Positions 1 through 9,082 of a stretch of 32,065 bases of DNA are shown here, piece after piece. The translations under genes were made by a program, and so were the position numbers. The notes under the pieces were generated by a model. The model saw only the letters and a program-made list of their open reading frames with translations, did no database searches and was not told the origin of the DNA. This DNA comes from Methylocystis sp. (lineage in GTDB: Bacteria; Pseudomonadota; Alphaproteobacteria; Rhizobiales; Beijerinckiaceae): positions 1 to 32,065 of the forward strand of contig NZ_JAKFWS010000063.1 in the NCBI RefSeq assembly GCF_021731785.1, read 5' to 3'. The number at the start of each line of letters is the position of its first letter. The first letter of the stretch is position 1.

Positions 1-1
1 C

Positions 2-103
2 CGCGTCAAAGTCTTCCCGCAGTCCAATCGCAGCCGCCATGGCGAACCCCCTGGAGTTCGCCAACTAGAATCAGACGAAAGCCGATTCGTGAAGACCCAA
101 TGA
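2..103 (+). CDS. C-terminal end of an unidentified protein (partial)
   Basis: An open frame enters from the left edge and runs 33 codons to a TGA at 101-103. The tail is basic and polar, ending in SRFVKTQ. I do not recognise the family. The reason to call it is the junction: its TGA overlaps the ATG of the next gene at position 100 in an ATGA arrangement, typical of translationally coupled genes. If that is right it is the first gene of a three-gene accessory operon reaching to 2473. The stretch is short enough that an open frame could arise by chance, so confidence is low. Confidence 0.35.
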   Translation, partial: RVKVFPQSNRSRHGEPPGVRQLESDESRFVKTQ

Positions 104-817
104 GTCTGCTTCAATGGGGATCGGTATTAGATATAGTCAAAAACGAAGCGGAGTGTATCGAAAGGGCTTTTGTTAGTTGCGCTGCAATAGTATCGAACGC
201 GCACCAGCAAATTTCTGATTTAAAATTTACTTTTTGAAATCGCGAGCAACCAACCAGAAGGCTTCGTATACAACGCGCTTCTCCACGACCTAGGCTTAGC
301 CCTTTATCAAGGCGTAACAGGTTTATATCGACAATCTTACGCGTCTCAGCGAACAGTTCTTGAGAATGCAGTTGCTGCCCTTTACTACTCGGCGCATCTC
401 CTTGACCTACGAAAATGGGCTAATGGCATGATCGATGTCAGCTGGAGCCGCGTATCTTCAGATGATAACGGAGTTTTCAGCGTTCGATACGCCGAGGCCT
501 TCATGCCTGAATCTGTTAATGACTGCACTTTTTACGCAGATCGAGCCAACAGTCTTTATTCTCGCCTTTCCGATTTCGTGCATAAGAATGTCAAGGTGCA
601 CAACCTTGATGACGTATCGTTCCTCTTCGATGAAGTACGTCTAGCCGAGGTCCTAAAACCGTTTGACGAAGTTGTCCGCGTAGTCACCTTCCCTTTTTGC
701 GTTCGCTATTTGGGAACGCTAAACAGGGATCAAATAGAGCAGCTTAGCCCAGCAATTGACGCCCTGGCAGGCGACGTAAAAGCATTCCAAAAACTCATCG
801 GGGGACAGGCAGAATAA
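100..817 (+). pseudogene. Helical protein of unknown function, partner of an ATPase; frameshifted
   Basis: From the ATG at 100, frame 1 reads 45 codons (starting MSLLQWGSVLDIV) to a TGA at 235-237. Frame 2 has no stop from 224 to 817 and continues as a coherent protein. Removing one T from the T5 run at 231-235 joins them into about 238 residues. The product looks all-helical, with a central stretch ending ENAVAALYYSAHLLDL, then NGVFSVRYAEAF and LSDFVHKNVKVH. The helix pattern and the late Arg/His-containing segment recall HEPN-like helical proteins that accompany defence ATPases, but I cannot assign the family. No signal peptide or membrane segment is seen. The stop TAA at 815-817 shares its last A with the ATG of the ATPase gene, so the two are very likely co-translated. 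The frameshift may be real decay or a homopolymer error. A start at ATG 428 would drop the conserved-looking N-terminal half. Confidence 0.6.
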
Positions 818-2473
818 TGGCAGTTTTTTCGTATAGAACCGAAGAACTCCGATTGGATGCAATTGCTGAATTGTTTGTCGAAACCAGCGCCGATCGGAAG
901 ACAATAGAAGAAATCAAGGGGCAGTCACCTACCATCATCGAAGGCAGTCGTGGGACTGGAAAGTCATTCCTGCTCCGCATCGCAGAAGCGGAAATGAACT
1001 CGCGTTTTGAGACTGATCGTGTGCTGCCTGTATATGTTTCATTCAAAGAAAGCTCATTGGTTCAAGCGCGCAACAAGAACAGATTTCTCTACTGGATGAT
1101 GGCGAAACTGTGCGGACAAACGACGCGCGCTCTTCGCTCATGGAACTTAGTCGAGCCGGAGGCGGCTTCTCTAACTTTGCATGTAGGCCGCGACGCGTCA
1201 GCGAAAAAAATTCAACTCGAAAGCATTGCGGCACAGTTTGAGGATTCTTGGAGAAATCCAGAACAAGATATCGATACATCTACGATACCGGACGTAGACG
1301 ACTATGTCAGAGCAGTTGAAGATGTTTGCGAGTCGAGCGGCGTAGAGCGCCTATGCATCTTATTCGATGAGGCCGCACACGTTTTTCGCATGGAACAGCA
1401 GCACGCTTTTTTCTCTTTTTCGAGATTTAAGATCACCCTTCATCACTTGCAACGCTGCTGTATATCCGGGGATAACATCGTATGGGCCGGCGTTCGAGAT
1501 GACGCACGACGCGACTCTCATACGCCTGGAACGGGATATTTTGGACTCAAACTACGTTGAGTCGATGAGAGAAATGGTTGTCAAACAGGCACAGCGGAAA
1601 GCGAGCCAAGGAATTGGAGAGGATAGGGATAACGCCGAGAGATTGCTCAAGCAAGCTCGCCCCGGCGGAAACTTTGATAAGAATTTTGCGTTACTCGCAT
1701 ACAGCGCGCACGGGAATCCGCGCCATCTCTTAAAAACCGTCGGCGGCCTGCGTGATTTTAAGTCACAGGACGTAGAAAGCTTGGTTAAAGAATATTATCG
1801 AGAAGACATATGGAAGGAACACACCGCGTTAGGTGACAAATTTCCTTCTTTTAAATCGATCGTCGATTGGGGACGGGACTTCGTCGAAAACCATATTTTA
1901 CCAGAATTGGCACGGCGAAACCTCAACCCGGAAACACGCGGCACTATCGAAACGACGTCATTTTTCTGGGTCAGCAGAGACGTTCCTCAAGAGGTTGTCA
2001 AAGCGCTTTCTCTATTGTCCTACGTCGGATTGGTCCAAGAACTTGATAGGGCTATCCGGGGCACCAGAAGTCAATTAGGCGGCCGCTTTACCGTCCACCT
2101 AGGTACGCTTTTATCCCAGGCGGCGAGTCCGTTGCAGGAACTCAACCGAATTATCCCGACGCTTTCTAAAAAGCGGATGATTGAATTTGGACGCAACATC
2201 CCTCTGGGAAATCTCAGCATCAGCAAAGTTATGGACGACGACATGATGTCTATGGCTGTTGTATCCAGACAACTGAGCAATAGCGTCGACGCCTTGGACC
2301 TTTCCGATTGGCAAATCAGTGTTCTCAAGTCGAATGGATTTGGCGAAGTCCGAGACGTTTTGATGGCGGGCGAAGATACTCTGCGGAGGAAGATATTTGG
2401 AGTGGGGGAGATACGGTCCCGGCAGATGGTGAACGCCGCGAAATCCGCCATCCTAGAATACCTTCTCGGATGA
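817..2473 (+). pseudogene. ORC/CDC6-like AAA ATPase with C-terminal helix-hairpin-helix; frameshifted
   Basis: Frame 1 from ATG 817 encodes a P-loop NTPase with Walker A GSRGTGKS at residues 43-50 and Walker B ILFDE at 181-185. Close after Walker B the frame turns to nonsense, while frame 2 continues with FSLFRDLRSPFITCNAAVYP and then about 340 more residues to TGA 2471-2473. One extra T in the T6 run at 1407-1412 (or the T5 run at 1416-1420) explains the break. The restored protein is about 551 residues. Its last 58 or so residues, beginning LDLSDWQISVLKSNGF, look like a helix-hairpin-helix repeat similar to the C-terminal domain of RNA polymerase alpha, suggesting DNA or partner binding. 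ATPases of this ORC/CDC6-like type are often found in defence or mobile loci; that role here is inference. It overlaps the preceding gene by 1 base and ends 36 bp from the convergent parC. Without the frameshift it would be intact. Confidence 0.75.
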
Positions 2474-2509
2474 CGGCATCAACTGCGCTCTTTGTAGTGA
2501 ATTCGTTGC

Positions 2510-4774
2510 TCACCCAAACCTATTATTCCTCGGGAACCCTCTCGGCGGCAATCGTCCCGCCTCGGCGCGATGGCCGATCCAATCCTTGAGTTCCGTCTTC
2601 TCGATCGTAAAGACGCGGCTAGATGCGTCGGTCCATGTCAGGCCGTCCTTCAGCGCAAAGACCTTCGCGTCCGACACGCCGCCGTCCTTATAGCGCTGCA
2701 GGCGCACGCCCTTGCCGCGCGCCATGCGCGGCGCTTCGCTCAACGGAAACACCAGCAGCTTCCGGTTCTCCCCGATGATGGCGACATGATCGCCATCCGC
2801 CTGCGTCACAATCTTCAATCTCGACGGCGGATCGACGTTCAGCGCGGCGCGCCCCTTGCGCGTCGACGACAGTAGATCGTCTTGCGCCACGACAAAGCCG
2901 CGCCCGTCATTGGTGACAAGCAGCAGCGACGCCTCCGCGACATGCGGCAGCACGGCGACGACATCGGCGCCTTCCTCGATATCGGCGAACATGCGGATCG
3001 GCTCACCATGGCCGCGTCCGCCGGGAAGTTTCGAGGCCTCTAACGTATAGGCCTTGCCGCTCGAGGCGAGCGCGATGATTTTCGACGTGGTCTGCGCAAA
3101 GAATGACGCGGCGAGCGCATCGTCGCCCTTGAACTGCAGGGTCGAGAGATCCTGCACATGGCCCTTGAGCGCGCGAATCCAACCCTTCTGCGAGACGACG
3201 ACGGTCACCGGCTCGCGCTCGATCATCGCCTCGGCGAGATCAAGATCGATCGCCTCAGGCGCGTCTTCGAAACTCGTTCGCCTTTTGCCGATCAGCGTCT
3301 GCGGGCCATAGGCTTTTTTCAGCTCGCGTACCTGCCAGGCGATGGTCTTCCACTGCTTGTCGTCATCGGCGAGCAGCGCCTCGATGTCCTTGCGCTCGGC
3401 CGAGAGCTCGCCCAGCTCCTTCTTCAGCGCCATTTCTTCGAGCTTGCGCAAGGCGCGCAGCCGCGTATCGAGGATATATTCGACCTGCAAATCGGTGAGC
3501 TTGAACGCCTTTTTCAATTCGCCCTTGGCGTCGTCCTCTTCGCGGATGATGCGGATCACCTCGTCGAGATTGAGGAAGACGATGACCATGCCTTCCAATT
3601 GCTCGATGCGCCGGACGATCGCGGCGAGGCGATGGCGCGAGCGGCGTTGCAGCACGGTCCGGCGATGGTCGAGCCATTGCCGCAGCGCCTCGTCGAGCGA
3701 AACGACGCGCGGCGTCACGCCGTCGACGAGCACATTCATGTTCATCGCGAAACGCGTTTCGAGCTCGGAGAGCTTGAACAGAGTCTCCATCATCAGCGCC
3801 GGATCGACCGTGCGCGCGCGCGGCTCGAAGACGATGCGCACGTCTTCCGCCGATTCGTCGCGCACGTCGGCGACGAGCGGCAGTTTGCGCTCAGAGATGA
3901 GTTCGGCGAGCCGTTCGATGAGGCGCGACTTCTGCACCCCGTAAGGAATTTCGGTCACGACCGCGACCCAGCCGCCGCGCGGCAGCTCTTCTTTCACCCA
4001 GCGCGCGCGGACGCGAAACGAGCCGCGTCCCGTGCGATAGGTCTCGATGATTTCCTCGCGCCTGTCGACGACGATGCCGCCGGTGGGAAAATCCGGCCCC
4101 TGCACGAAAGTGAGAAGCTGTTCGGCGGTCGGCTTGCGATGGGAGATGAGATAAAGCGCGGCGTCGCAAAGCTCGGCGAGATTATGTGGCGGGATCGAGG
4201 TCGCCATGCCGACGGCGATGCCCTGCGCGCCATTGGCGAGCAGATTGGGCAGAGCCGAGGGCAGCACCACCGGCTCCTTTTCCTCTCCGGAATAATTCGG
4301 GATGAAGTCGATCGCGTCTTCGTCGATGCCTTCGAGCAGCAGACGGGCGACCGCTGTCATGCGCGCTTCGGTGTAGCGATAGGCGGCCGCCGAATCGCCA
4401 TCGACATTGCCGAAATTTCCCTGCCCGTCGACGAGCGGATAGCGCGAGGAGAAGTCCTGGGCGAGGCGCACCAGCGCGTCATAGATCGCCTGATCGCCAT
4501 GCGGATGGAAGGAGCCCATCACGTCGCCGACGATTTTCGCGCATTTCTTGAACGGCGCGCCGGGATCGAGCCGCAGAATATGCATGCCGTAAAGGATGCG
4601 ACGGTGCACGGGTTTGAGCCCGTCGCGGGCGTCCGGCAGCGCGCGGCCGGTGATCGTCGACAGCGCGTAGCGCAGATAGCGCTCCTCGAGCGCTTCGCGC
4701 AGCGCGACGGGCGCGATCACGCTAACGTCGCTTGCGCTCTTGCCTTTTCCGCTCCCGCCGCCTTTTTGCGTCAT
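2510..4774 (-). CDS. parC: DNA topoisomerase IV subunit A
   Basis: ParC is the DNA-breaking subunit of topoisomerase IV, which with ParE unlinks replicated chromosomes. The 754-residue product matches the usual length. The N-terminal breakage-reunion domain carries the catalytic tyrosine in AYRYTEARM (Tyr134) and the HPHGD motif at residues 90-94. A Gln follows that motif (residue 95), where E. coli ParC has Ser80; I believe this is usual in alphaproteobacterial ParC. The C-terminal half has the degenerate beta-propeller repeats expected of ParC rather than the GyrA box of GyrA. The first 15 residues are a Gly/Lys/Ser-rich extension. The gene converges on the left-edge accessory cassette and diverges from a small secreted protein gene, with 245 bp between them. 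Confidence 0.96.
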   Translation of the reverse strand: MTQKGGGSGKGKSASDVSVIAPVALREALEERYLRYALSTITGRALPDARDGLKPVHRRILYGMHILRLDPGAPFKKCAKIVGDVMGSFHPHGDQAIYDALVRLAQDFSSRYPLVDGQGNFGNVDGDSAAAYRYTEARMTAVARLLLEGIDEDAIDFIPNYSGEEKEPVVLPSALPNLLANGAQGIAVGMATSIPPHNLAELCDAALYLISHRKPTAEQLLTFVQGPDFPTGGIVVDRREEIIETYRTGRGSFRVRARWVKEELPRGGWVAVVTEIPYGVQKSRLIERLAELISERKLPLVADVRDESAEDVRIVFEPRARTVDPALMMETLFKLSELETRFAMNMNVLVDGVTPRVVSLDEALRQWLDHRRTVLQRRSRHRLAAIVRRIEQLEGMVIVFLNLDEVIRIIREEDDAKGELKKAFKLTDLQVEYILDTRLRALRKLEEMALKKELGELSAERKDIEALLADDDKQWKTIAWQVRELKKAYGPQTLIGKRRTSFEDAPEAIDLDLAEAMIEREPVTVVVSQKGWIRALKGHVQDLSTLQFKGDDALAASFFAQTTSKIIALASSGKAYTLEASKLPGGRGHGEPIRMFADIEEGADVVAVLPHVAEASLLLVTNDGRGFVVAQDDLLSSTRKGRAALNVDPPSRLKIVTQADGDHVAIIGENRKLLVFPLSEAPRMARGKGVRLQRYKDGGVSDAKVFALKDGLTWTDASSRVFTIEKTELKDWIGHRAEAGRLPPRGFPRNNRFG

Positions 4775-5019
4775 CTCAAAAACCCGAATCTTGCTTCAAG
4801 CTCGGTACTATGGCCGCCGCGGCGTCGGCGCAAGCGGACTATTTTGCGGGCCTTTCCCGATCGGGGGACGGCCGGCGAGGCATGAGTGTTTTGTGCGAAA
4901 TGATGCAAATAAGTTCTTGCAGTCGCCGCGTCCCGTCCTTTAGAAGCTTGGCGGCGATGGCGCGGATCGGCGCGGTCGAGTTTTTGGCCGGTTTTCTGCG
5001 GCTTTCAAGACAGGCGTCC

Positions 5020-5262
5020 ATGAAGAAACTGCTTTTGCTGCTCGTCGCCGGCCTGCTCGTCACCACCGCCTCGCTTGCATTGGACAGGTCGCAGCTATCG
5101 GTCTCCGGCCCGACGGTCGCCGCGCGGGGCGGTGCGCCGCGCGCGCCGGACGCTGACGCCGACATGCAGGCGCTTTGCCGCGAAGTGCTTGTCGACATCG
5201 ACCAGGGCTATGGCGTCAGCAGCCATGAGTCCCGCTATATTTGCGGCGACAAGGACCACTAG
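5020..5262 (+). CDS. Small secreted protein of unknown function
   Basis: The 80-residue product begins MKKLLLLLVAGLLVTTASLA, a clear signal peptide with a short basic start and a leucine-rich core, so it is likely exported to the periplasm. The mature part is about 60 residues, with two cysteines (in LCREVL and RYICGD) that could form a disulfide, and an acidic middle. I do not recognise a family. An in-frame extension reaches upstream to 4732 but lacks signal-peptide character and overlaps the parC start, so ATG 5020 is preferred. It is transcribed divergently from parC and faces recO, separated from it by an intergenic repeat. Confidence 0.6.
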   Translation: MKKLLLLLVAGLLVTTASLALDRSQLSVSGPTVAARGGAPRAPDADADMQALCREVLVDIDQGYGVSSHESRYICGDKDH

Positions 5263-5321
5263 ATCACGCTGAGTTCAGGTGGACTCGCCGAAGGCAGATA
5301 ACGTGGTCAATTCTAATAATT

Positions 5322-5374
5322 TAGAGCGCGCTCTACGCGAAAAACCGGTTCCCACTTTTTCGCCGCGCGCTCTA
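5322..5374. repeat. Palindromic intergenic repeat (AGAGC family)
   Basis: A perfect 14-bp palindrome TAGAGCGCGCTCTA at 5322-5335 is followed by ACCGGTTCCCACTTTTTC and closes with GCGCGCTCTA at 5365-5374. The outer ends are therefore partly inverted copies of each other. The wording resembles dispersed short repeats common in Rhizobiales, and its TAGAGC/GCTCTA ends match those of the element at 15913-16024. It lies in the gap between the convergent genes at 5020-5262 and recO and could also act as a bidirectional terminator. Confidence 0.55.
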
Positions 5375-5412
5375 GCCGGCGCCGCGGCGCGATTGCGCCC
5401 GCCCCACATTGC

Positions 5413-6144
5413 TCACGCCGCGCGCAGAAGCGCCCCAATATAGAGATCGCGCGACGCCGGCAGCGCCACGCCGCGCGGGTTCAGCACGTCGCGCGTGAGG
5501 AAATATCCGGTCAATCGGAACGCGGCGATGAGATCGGCCTGCGCCGCCCCAGTGTTTTCGCGCTGAAGAAAGTCGGGATAGGGCAGCAGTCTGTCGCGCC
5601 ATGGCGCGCCGGCGACGCGACTCACCGCGCGTCCTGATTTCGGCGACACATAAGCGAGATCGTCCCGCGCGCCGGTCAGCGCGCAGGCGTTGAGGTCTAG
5701 TCCGAAGCCGAGCGCGCCGAGCAGCGCGAGTTCAAACCGCGCCATCATGACGGCGCCGACGTCAAGACCGTGAATATCGCACAGCCGCGCTGCAATGGCG
5801 TCGGCCATGTCGAACAGTTCCGCATGAGGATCGCGCTCCGGCAGCAGGCGCAAGAGCGCGCATAGCGAAGCGACTCCGTTGAGCGCCGCGGCGCGATCGA
5901 GGAAATGAGCGGCGCGCGCGGCGCGCGGCTCGATTGTCAGAGCCCCGAGATGGTCCTCAAGACGCGCGCGCCACAGAGCGTCGACGAGATTGCCGGGCTG
6001 CAGAATCGGACGAAGCCGGCGCGAGCGGCCGCCGCGCACCAGACCGAGATGGCGCCCGTGTCCCCGGGTCATCAACTCCAGGATGACGGAAGTTTCGCCA
6101 TGCCGACGCGCGCCGATGATGAGAGCGTCGTCGCGCCATTCCAT
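5413..6144 (-). CDS. recO: DNA repair protein RecO
   Basis: RecO loads RecA onto SSB-coated DNA together with RecR in the RecFOR gap-repair pathway. The 243 residues show the N-terminal OB-fold with its family opening (MEWRDDALIIGARRHGETS) and the RGGRSRRLRPILQPGN segment, then a helical domain. The zinc-binding cysteine cluster of many RecO proteins is missing: only one Cys remains in the NACALTGARDDLAYVSPKSG region, as I believe is common in alphaproteobacteria. The gene starts 7 bp after the DUF1737 gene and ends the lepB-rnc-era-DUF1737-recO gene run. Confidence 0.93.
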   Translation of the reverse strand: MEWRDDALIIGARRHGETSVILELMTRGHGRHLGLVRGGRSRRLRPILQPGNLVDALWRARLEDHLGALTIEPRAARAAHFLDRAAALNGVASLCALLRLLPERDPHAELFDMADAIAARLCDIHGLDVGAVMMARFELALLGALGFGLDLNACALTGARDDLAYVSPKSGRAVSRVAGAPWRDRLLPYPDFLQRENTGAAQADLIAAFRLTGYFLTRDVLNPRGVALPASRDLYIGALLRAA

Positions 6145-6151
6145 GTCAGGC

Positions 6152-6379
6152 TCACACTTCGGAAAGCTTCATGTCCGACTTGTATTCTAAACCCTCGACA
6201 TCCTTGATCAAAGCCTGGCCGCAAATCACCCGGTTCTGCGCCGAGTCGAATGTGAGGGACGGCGAGCCATAAAGCCGCCAGCCGAGGCTCAACGCTTCCG
6301 TCACGCGATGGCAGAACGCCGCGTCGTCCGGCCCGGTGAGAAAGCGATAGGCGGTCATCGCCTTGCGTTCGTCAGACAT
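6152..6379 (-). CDS. DUF1737 domain protein
   Basis: This 75-residue protein contains the DUF1737 pattern YRFLTGPDDAAFCHRVTEAL followed by LGWRLYGSPSLTF. No function is established for the family. There is no signal peptide or membrane segment, so it is probably cytosolic. A second in-frame ATG seven codons in (MTAYRFL) would give a product closer to the domain limits. It sits 42 bp after era and 7 bp before recO on the same strand, so it is probably in the same operon. Confidence 0.83.
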   Translation of the reverse strand: MSDERKAMTAYRFLTGPDDAAFCHRVTEALSLGWRLYGSPSLTFDSAQNRVICGQALIKDVEGLEYKSDMKLSEV

Positions 6380-6421
6380 CCGACTCTCCAGCGCCCTGCG
6401 AATCGCCGGGCTTGACCGATA

Positions 6422-7348
6422 TTATTCGCCCTTGGGAAAATCCAGGCGCATTTCGCGATAGCGTTCGGGGTCGTCGGCCCAGTTCTCGCGCACCTTCACG
6501 AAAAGAAAGAGATGCACCGGCTGTTCAGCGGCTTCGGCGATCTCGCGGCGCGCCGCCTGGCCGATGGCCTTGATGGTGCGCCCGCCCTCGCCGATGACGA
6601 TCTTCTTCTGACTGTCGCGCGCGACATAGATCGTCTGTTCAATGCGCGCCGAGCCGTCCTTCTGATTGGTCCATGACTCGGTCTCGACCGTCGACTGATA
6701 GGGCAACTCGTCGTGCAGGCGCTCGTAGAGCTTCTCTCGCGTAATCTCGGCGGCGAGCAGCCGCAGCGGCGCGTCGGAGAGCTGATCTTCGGGATAGAGC
6801 CAGGGCGACGGCGCCATGCGCCGCGCCAGCGCCTTGCGCAGAGCGTCAACGCCGTCGCCTTTCAGCGCCGAGATCATGAAGGTTTCGTCGAAGGTCTGCC
6901 CTGCGTTGAGCGTCTGCGCGAGCGAAAGCAGCTTCTCGCGGGGAATGAGGTCGATCTTGTTCAGGACGAGAAGCTTCGGCGCCTTGGCGTGCTGAAGCTG
7001 CGTGAGTATCGCCTCCACTTCTTCGTCGACGCCCTTGCGCGAATCGACAAGCAACGCGATCACGTCGGCGTCGGCTGCGCCCGAGAGCGCGCTCGCCACC
7101 ATGGCGCGATCAAGCCGCCGCTTGGGCTTGAAGATGCCCGGCGTGTCGACAAGGATGATCTGCGCCGCGCCGTCGATGGCGATGCCGCGCACGAGCGCCC
7201 GCGTCGTTTGCGCCTTGCGCGATACGATCGAGACCTTGGCGCCGACAAGCTGATTGAGCAGCGTCGACTTGCCGGCGTTGGGCGCGCCGACGAGCGCCGC
7301 AAAGCCGCAACGCGTTTGTTCTTGCGCCGGTTCGTCGCTGTCGCTCAC
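6422..7348 (-). CDS. era: GTPase Era, 16S rRNA/30S assembly factor
   Basis: Era is a GTPase that binds the 3' end of 16S rRNA and helps 30S maturation. The 308-residue product has the G1 loop GAPNAGKS (21-28), a G2-like RKAQTTR segment, G3 DTPG and G4 NKID. A C-terminal KH domain includes VIGEGGRTIKAIG. The start is GTG at 7348, chosen because AGGAAAGGA precedes it and because it overlaps the rnc stop codon in a GTGA junction. This coupling of rnc and era is common in bacteria and links two rRNA-processing functions. Longer upstream starts in this frame would run into rnc and are rejected. Confidence 0.97.
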   Translation of the reverse strand: MSDSDEPAQEQTRCGFAALVGAPNAGKSTLLNQLVGAKVSIVSRKAQTTRALVRGIAIDGAAQIILVDTPGIFKPKRRLDRAMVASALSGAADADVIALLVDSRKGVDEEVEAILTQLQHAKAPKLLVLNKIDLIPREKLLSLAQTLNAGQTFDETFMISALKGDGVDALRKALARRMAPSPWLYPEDQLSDAPLRLLAAEITREKLYERLHDELPYQSTVETESWTNQKDGSARIEQTIYVARDSQKKIVIGEGGRTIKAIGQAARREIAEAAEQPVHLFLFVKVRENWADDPERYREMRLDFPKGE

Positions 7349-8052
7349 GTCTCGTCCTTTCCTGCGGCTGCGTCTTCGCGCGCCAGAAAGGCCGCCGCCG
7401 CAGCCTGTTCGGCGGCGCGCTTCGAGGCGCCCGAGCCCGGCGTCACGTCGAATCCCTTGACGTCCACGGCGACTTCGAAAAAGGGCGCATGGTCCGGCCC
7501 GCTGCGACCGACGATCTGGTAGCGGGGCGTTGCGAGCCCCCTCGCCTGCGCCCATTCCTGCAAGGCCGTCTTGGCGTCGCGCAGATCCTGGCCGCTCGCC
7601 CCCATACGCTCGCTGAACGCCTTGCGGACGATGCGTTCGGCCGCAATCGCGCCGCCATCGAGAAAGGTCGCGCCGATGATCGCCTCGCAAATGTCGCCGA
7701 GCAGGGCGCGTTTGCCGCGCCCGCCGGTCTGGGCCTCGCCTTCCCCGAGCCGCATCGCCGGGCCGACGCCCCATGCTTCGGCAACTTCGGCGCAAGTCTC
7801 CTTGCGCACCAGCGCGGCGAGGCGGCGGGACAGCTCGCCCTCGGTCTCGTTCGGAAAGGCGTCGTAAAGCATGTGGGCGACCGCGACGCCGAGCACCCGG
7901 TCGCCGAGAAATTCGAGACGCTCGTATGAATCGCGCCGGGAGGACGAGGCGCTGACATGGGTCAGCGCTCGGGCGAGCAGCGCCAGGTCGGCGAACTCAT
8001 ATCCGATACGCGCTTCGAGCGCAGCGAGCGCCTCATCGCGGCCGCGCGTCAT
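7345..8052 (-). CDS. rnc: Ribonuclease III
   Basis: RNase III cleaves double-stranded RNA in rRNA precursors and some mRNAs. The 235-residue product has the signature ERLEFLGDR with catalytic candidates Glu47 and Asp51, and the second site GDICEAIIG with Asp120 and Glu123. A C-terminal double-stranded RNA-binding domain begins near DAKTALQEWAQ and ends with GASKRAAEQAAAAAFL. ATG 8052 is chosen because it starts shortly before the first conserved helix; an upstream extension would read into lepB. The gene lies 19 bp after lepB and overlaps era by 4 bases. Confidence 0.97.
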   Translation of the reverse strand: MTRGRDEALAALEARIGYEFADLALLARALTHVSASSSRRDSYERLEFLGDRVLGVAVAHMLYDAFPNETEGELSRRLAALVRKETCAEVAEAWGVGPAMRLGEGEAQTGGRGKRALLGDICEAIIGATFLDGGAIAAERIVRKAFSERMGASGQDLRDAKTALQEWAQARGLATPRYQIVGRSGPDHAPFFEVAVDVKGFDVTPGSGASKRAAEQAAAAAFLAREDAAAGKDET

Positions 8053-8071
8053 GTCGCGCCCAAGCGTCTGG

Positions 8072-8860
8072 TCAATGAACGGGTCGAAGCAGCCGGTCCC
8101 AACGCACCGACCACGGCCAGCGCCAGAAGGCGAGCGCCGATTCGTCCTTCCTGACCGAGAAGAAGATGATCTCGGCGCGGCCCACGAGATTGACGAAAGG
8201 CACGTAACCGACGCCGCCAACCTCCGGCGCGATGCGCGAATCCGTCGAGTTGTCGCGGTTATCGCCCATCATGAAATAGTGATCGGGCGGAACGACGAAC
8301 AGCTCGGTGCTGTCGTTGATGCCGTGATCGCCCTCGATTTCGATGATCGTATGTTCGACCGCCGGATGATCGCCGTTCCCAGGCAGCGTCTCCTTATAGG
8401 TCGTCACAGGGATATCGCGCCCCTCGCGATTTTCCGTCACCGCCTTTTCGATCGGCTCGCGCTGAACGATCACGCCATTGATGTAGAGCCGGCCGTCGAT
8501 GACCTGGATGCGGTCGCCGGGAAGGCCAATGACGCGCTTGATATAGTCGGTCTCATTGTCCCGCGGCAGCTTGAAGACGACGACGTCGCCCCGGTTCGGC
8601 GGCGACGCCAGAATGCGGCCTGAAAAAATGTCGGGGCCGAACGGCATCGAGTAATTCGAATAGCCGTAGGAATATTTCGACACGAACACATAGTCGCCGA
8701 TGAGCAAGGTCGGGATCATCGAGCCGGAGGGAATATTGAACGGCTGAAAGAGCAGGGTGCGGATGACGAGCGCGATCGCCAGCGCCTCGACGATGACCTT
8801 TACGGTCTCTAGAAAACCGCCCTCTTCGCGTTTTCGCGCCACCGGAACGTTCCTGCTCAA
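8072..8860 (-). CDS. lepB: Type I signal peptidase
   Basis: LepB removes signal peptides from exported proteins at the outer face of the inner membrane. The 262-residue product has an N-terminal membrane segment (about residues 18-38) and the catalytic serine in PSGSMIPTL (Ser47). The general-base lysine is in DYIKRVIGLPGD (Lys108), and the later box is GDNRDNSTDSR. It heads the run lepB-rnc-era. In many Rhizobiales acpS lies between pdxJ and lepB; here that gap holds no acpS. Confidence 0.97.
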   Translation of the reverse strand: MSRNVPVARKREEGGFLETVKVIVEALAIALVIRTLLFQPFNIPSGSMIPTLLIGDYVFVSKYSYGYSNYSMPFGPDIFSGRILASPPNRGDVVVFKLPRDNETDYIKRVIGLPGDRIQVIDGRLYINGVIVQREPIEKAVTENREGRDIPVTTYKETLPGNGDHPAVEHTIIEIEGDHGINDSTELFVVPPDHYFMMGDNRDNSTDSRIAPEVGGVGYVPFVNLVGRAEIIFFSVRKDESALAFWRWPWSVRWDRLLRPVH

Positions 8861-9082
8861 GCCGACTTACTCCTCATGCGTTTGGGCGGCGTCGGGTCCC
8901 GCCCGGGCCGCCCGGCTTACCACGCTACAGCTTCGATGAGAACCAGCGCCAGCGGATAAGACCGTGACGGGTCCGCGCCAAAGGATGGCCGCGCGCCAGC
9001 TTAGCTACGTTCGCCCGGCGCTTGGCCGCATTCGGGGATTAACGCTAACGCCCGCGGCGCATGTGACGCTTCCGCGCTGGGC

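Noticed and set aside
3158-4885. A 575-codon open frame antisense to parC
   Set aside because: It is the mirror of a GC-rich real gene: its Arg/Asp/His-rich product has no motif, while the opposite strand encodes a complete ParC.
7349-7795. N-terminal extension of era into rnc
   Set aside because: The extension is Arg-rich shadow sequence; the GTG at 7348 has a ribosome binding site and the normal Era length follows.
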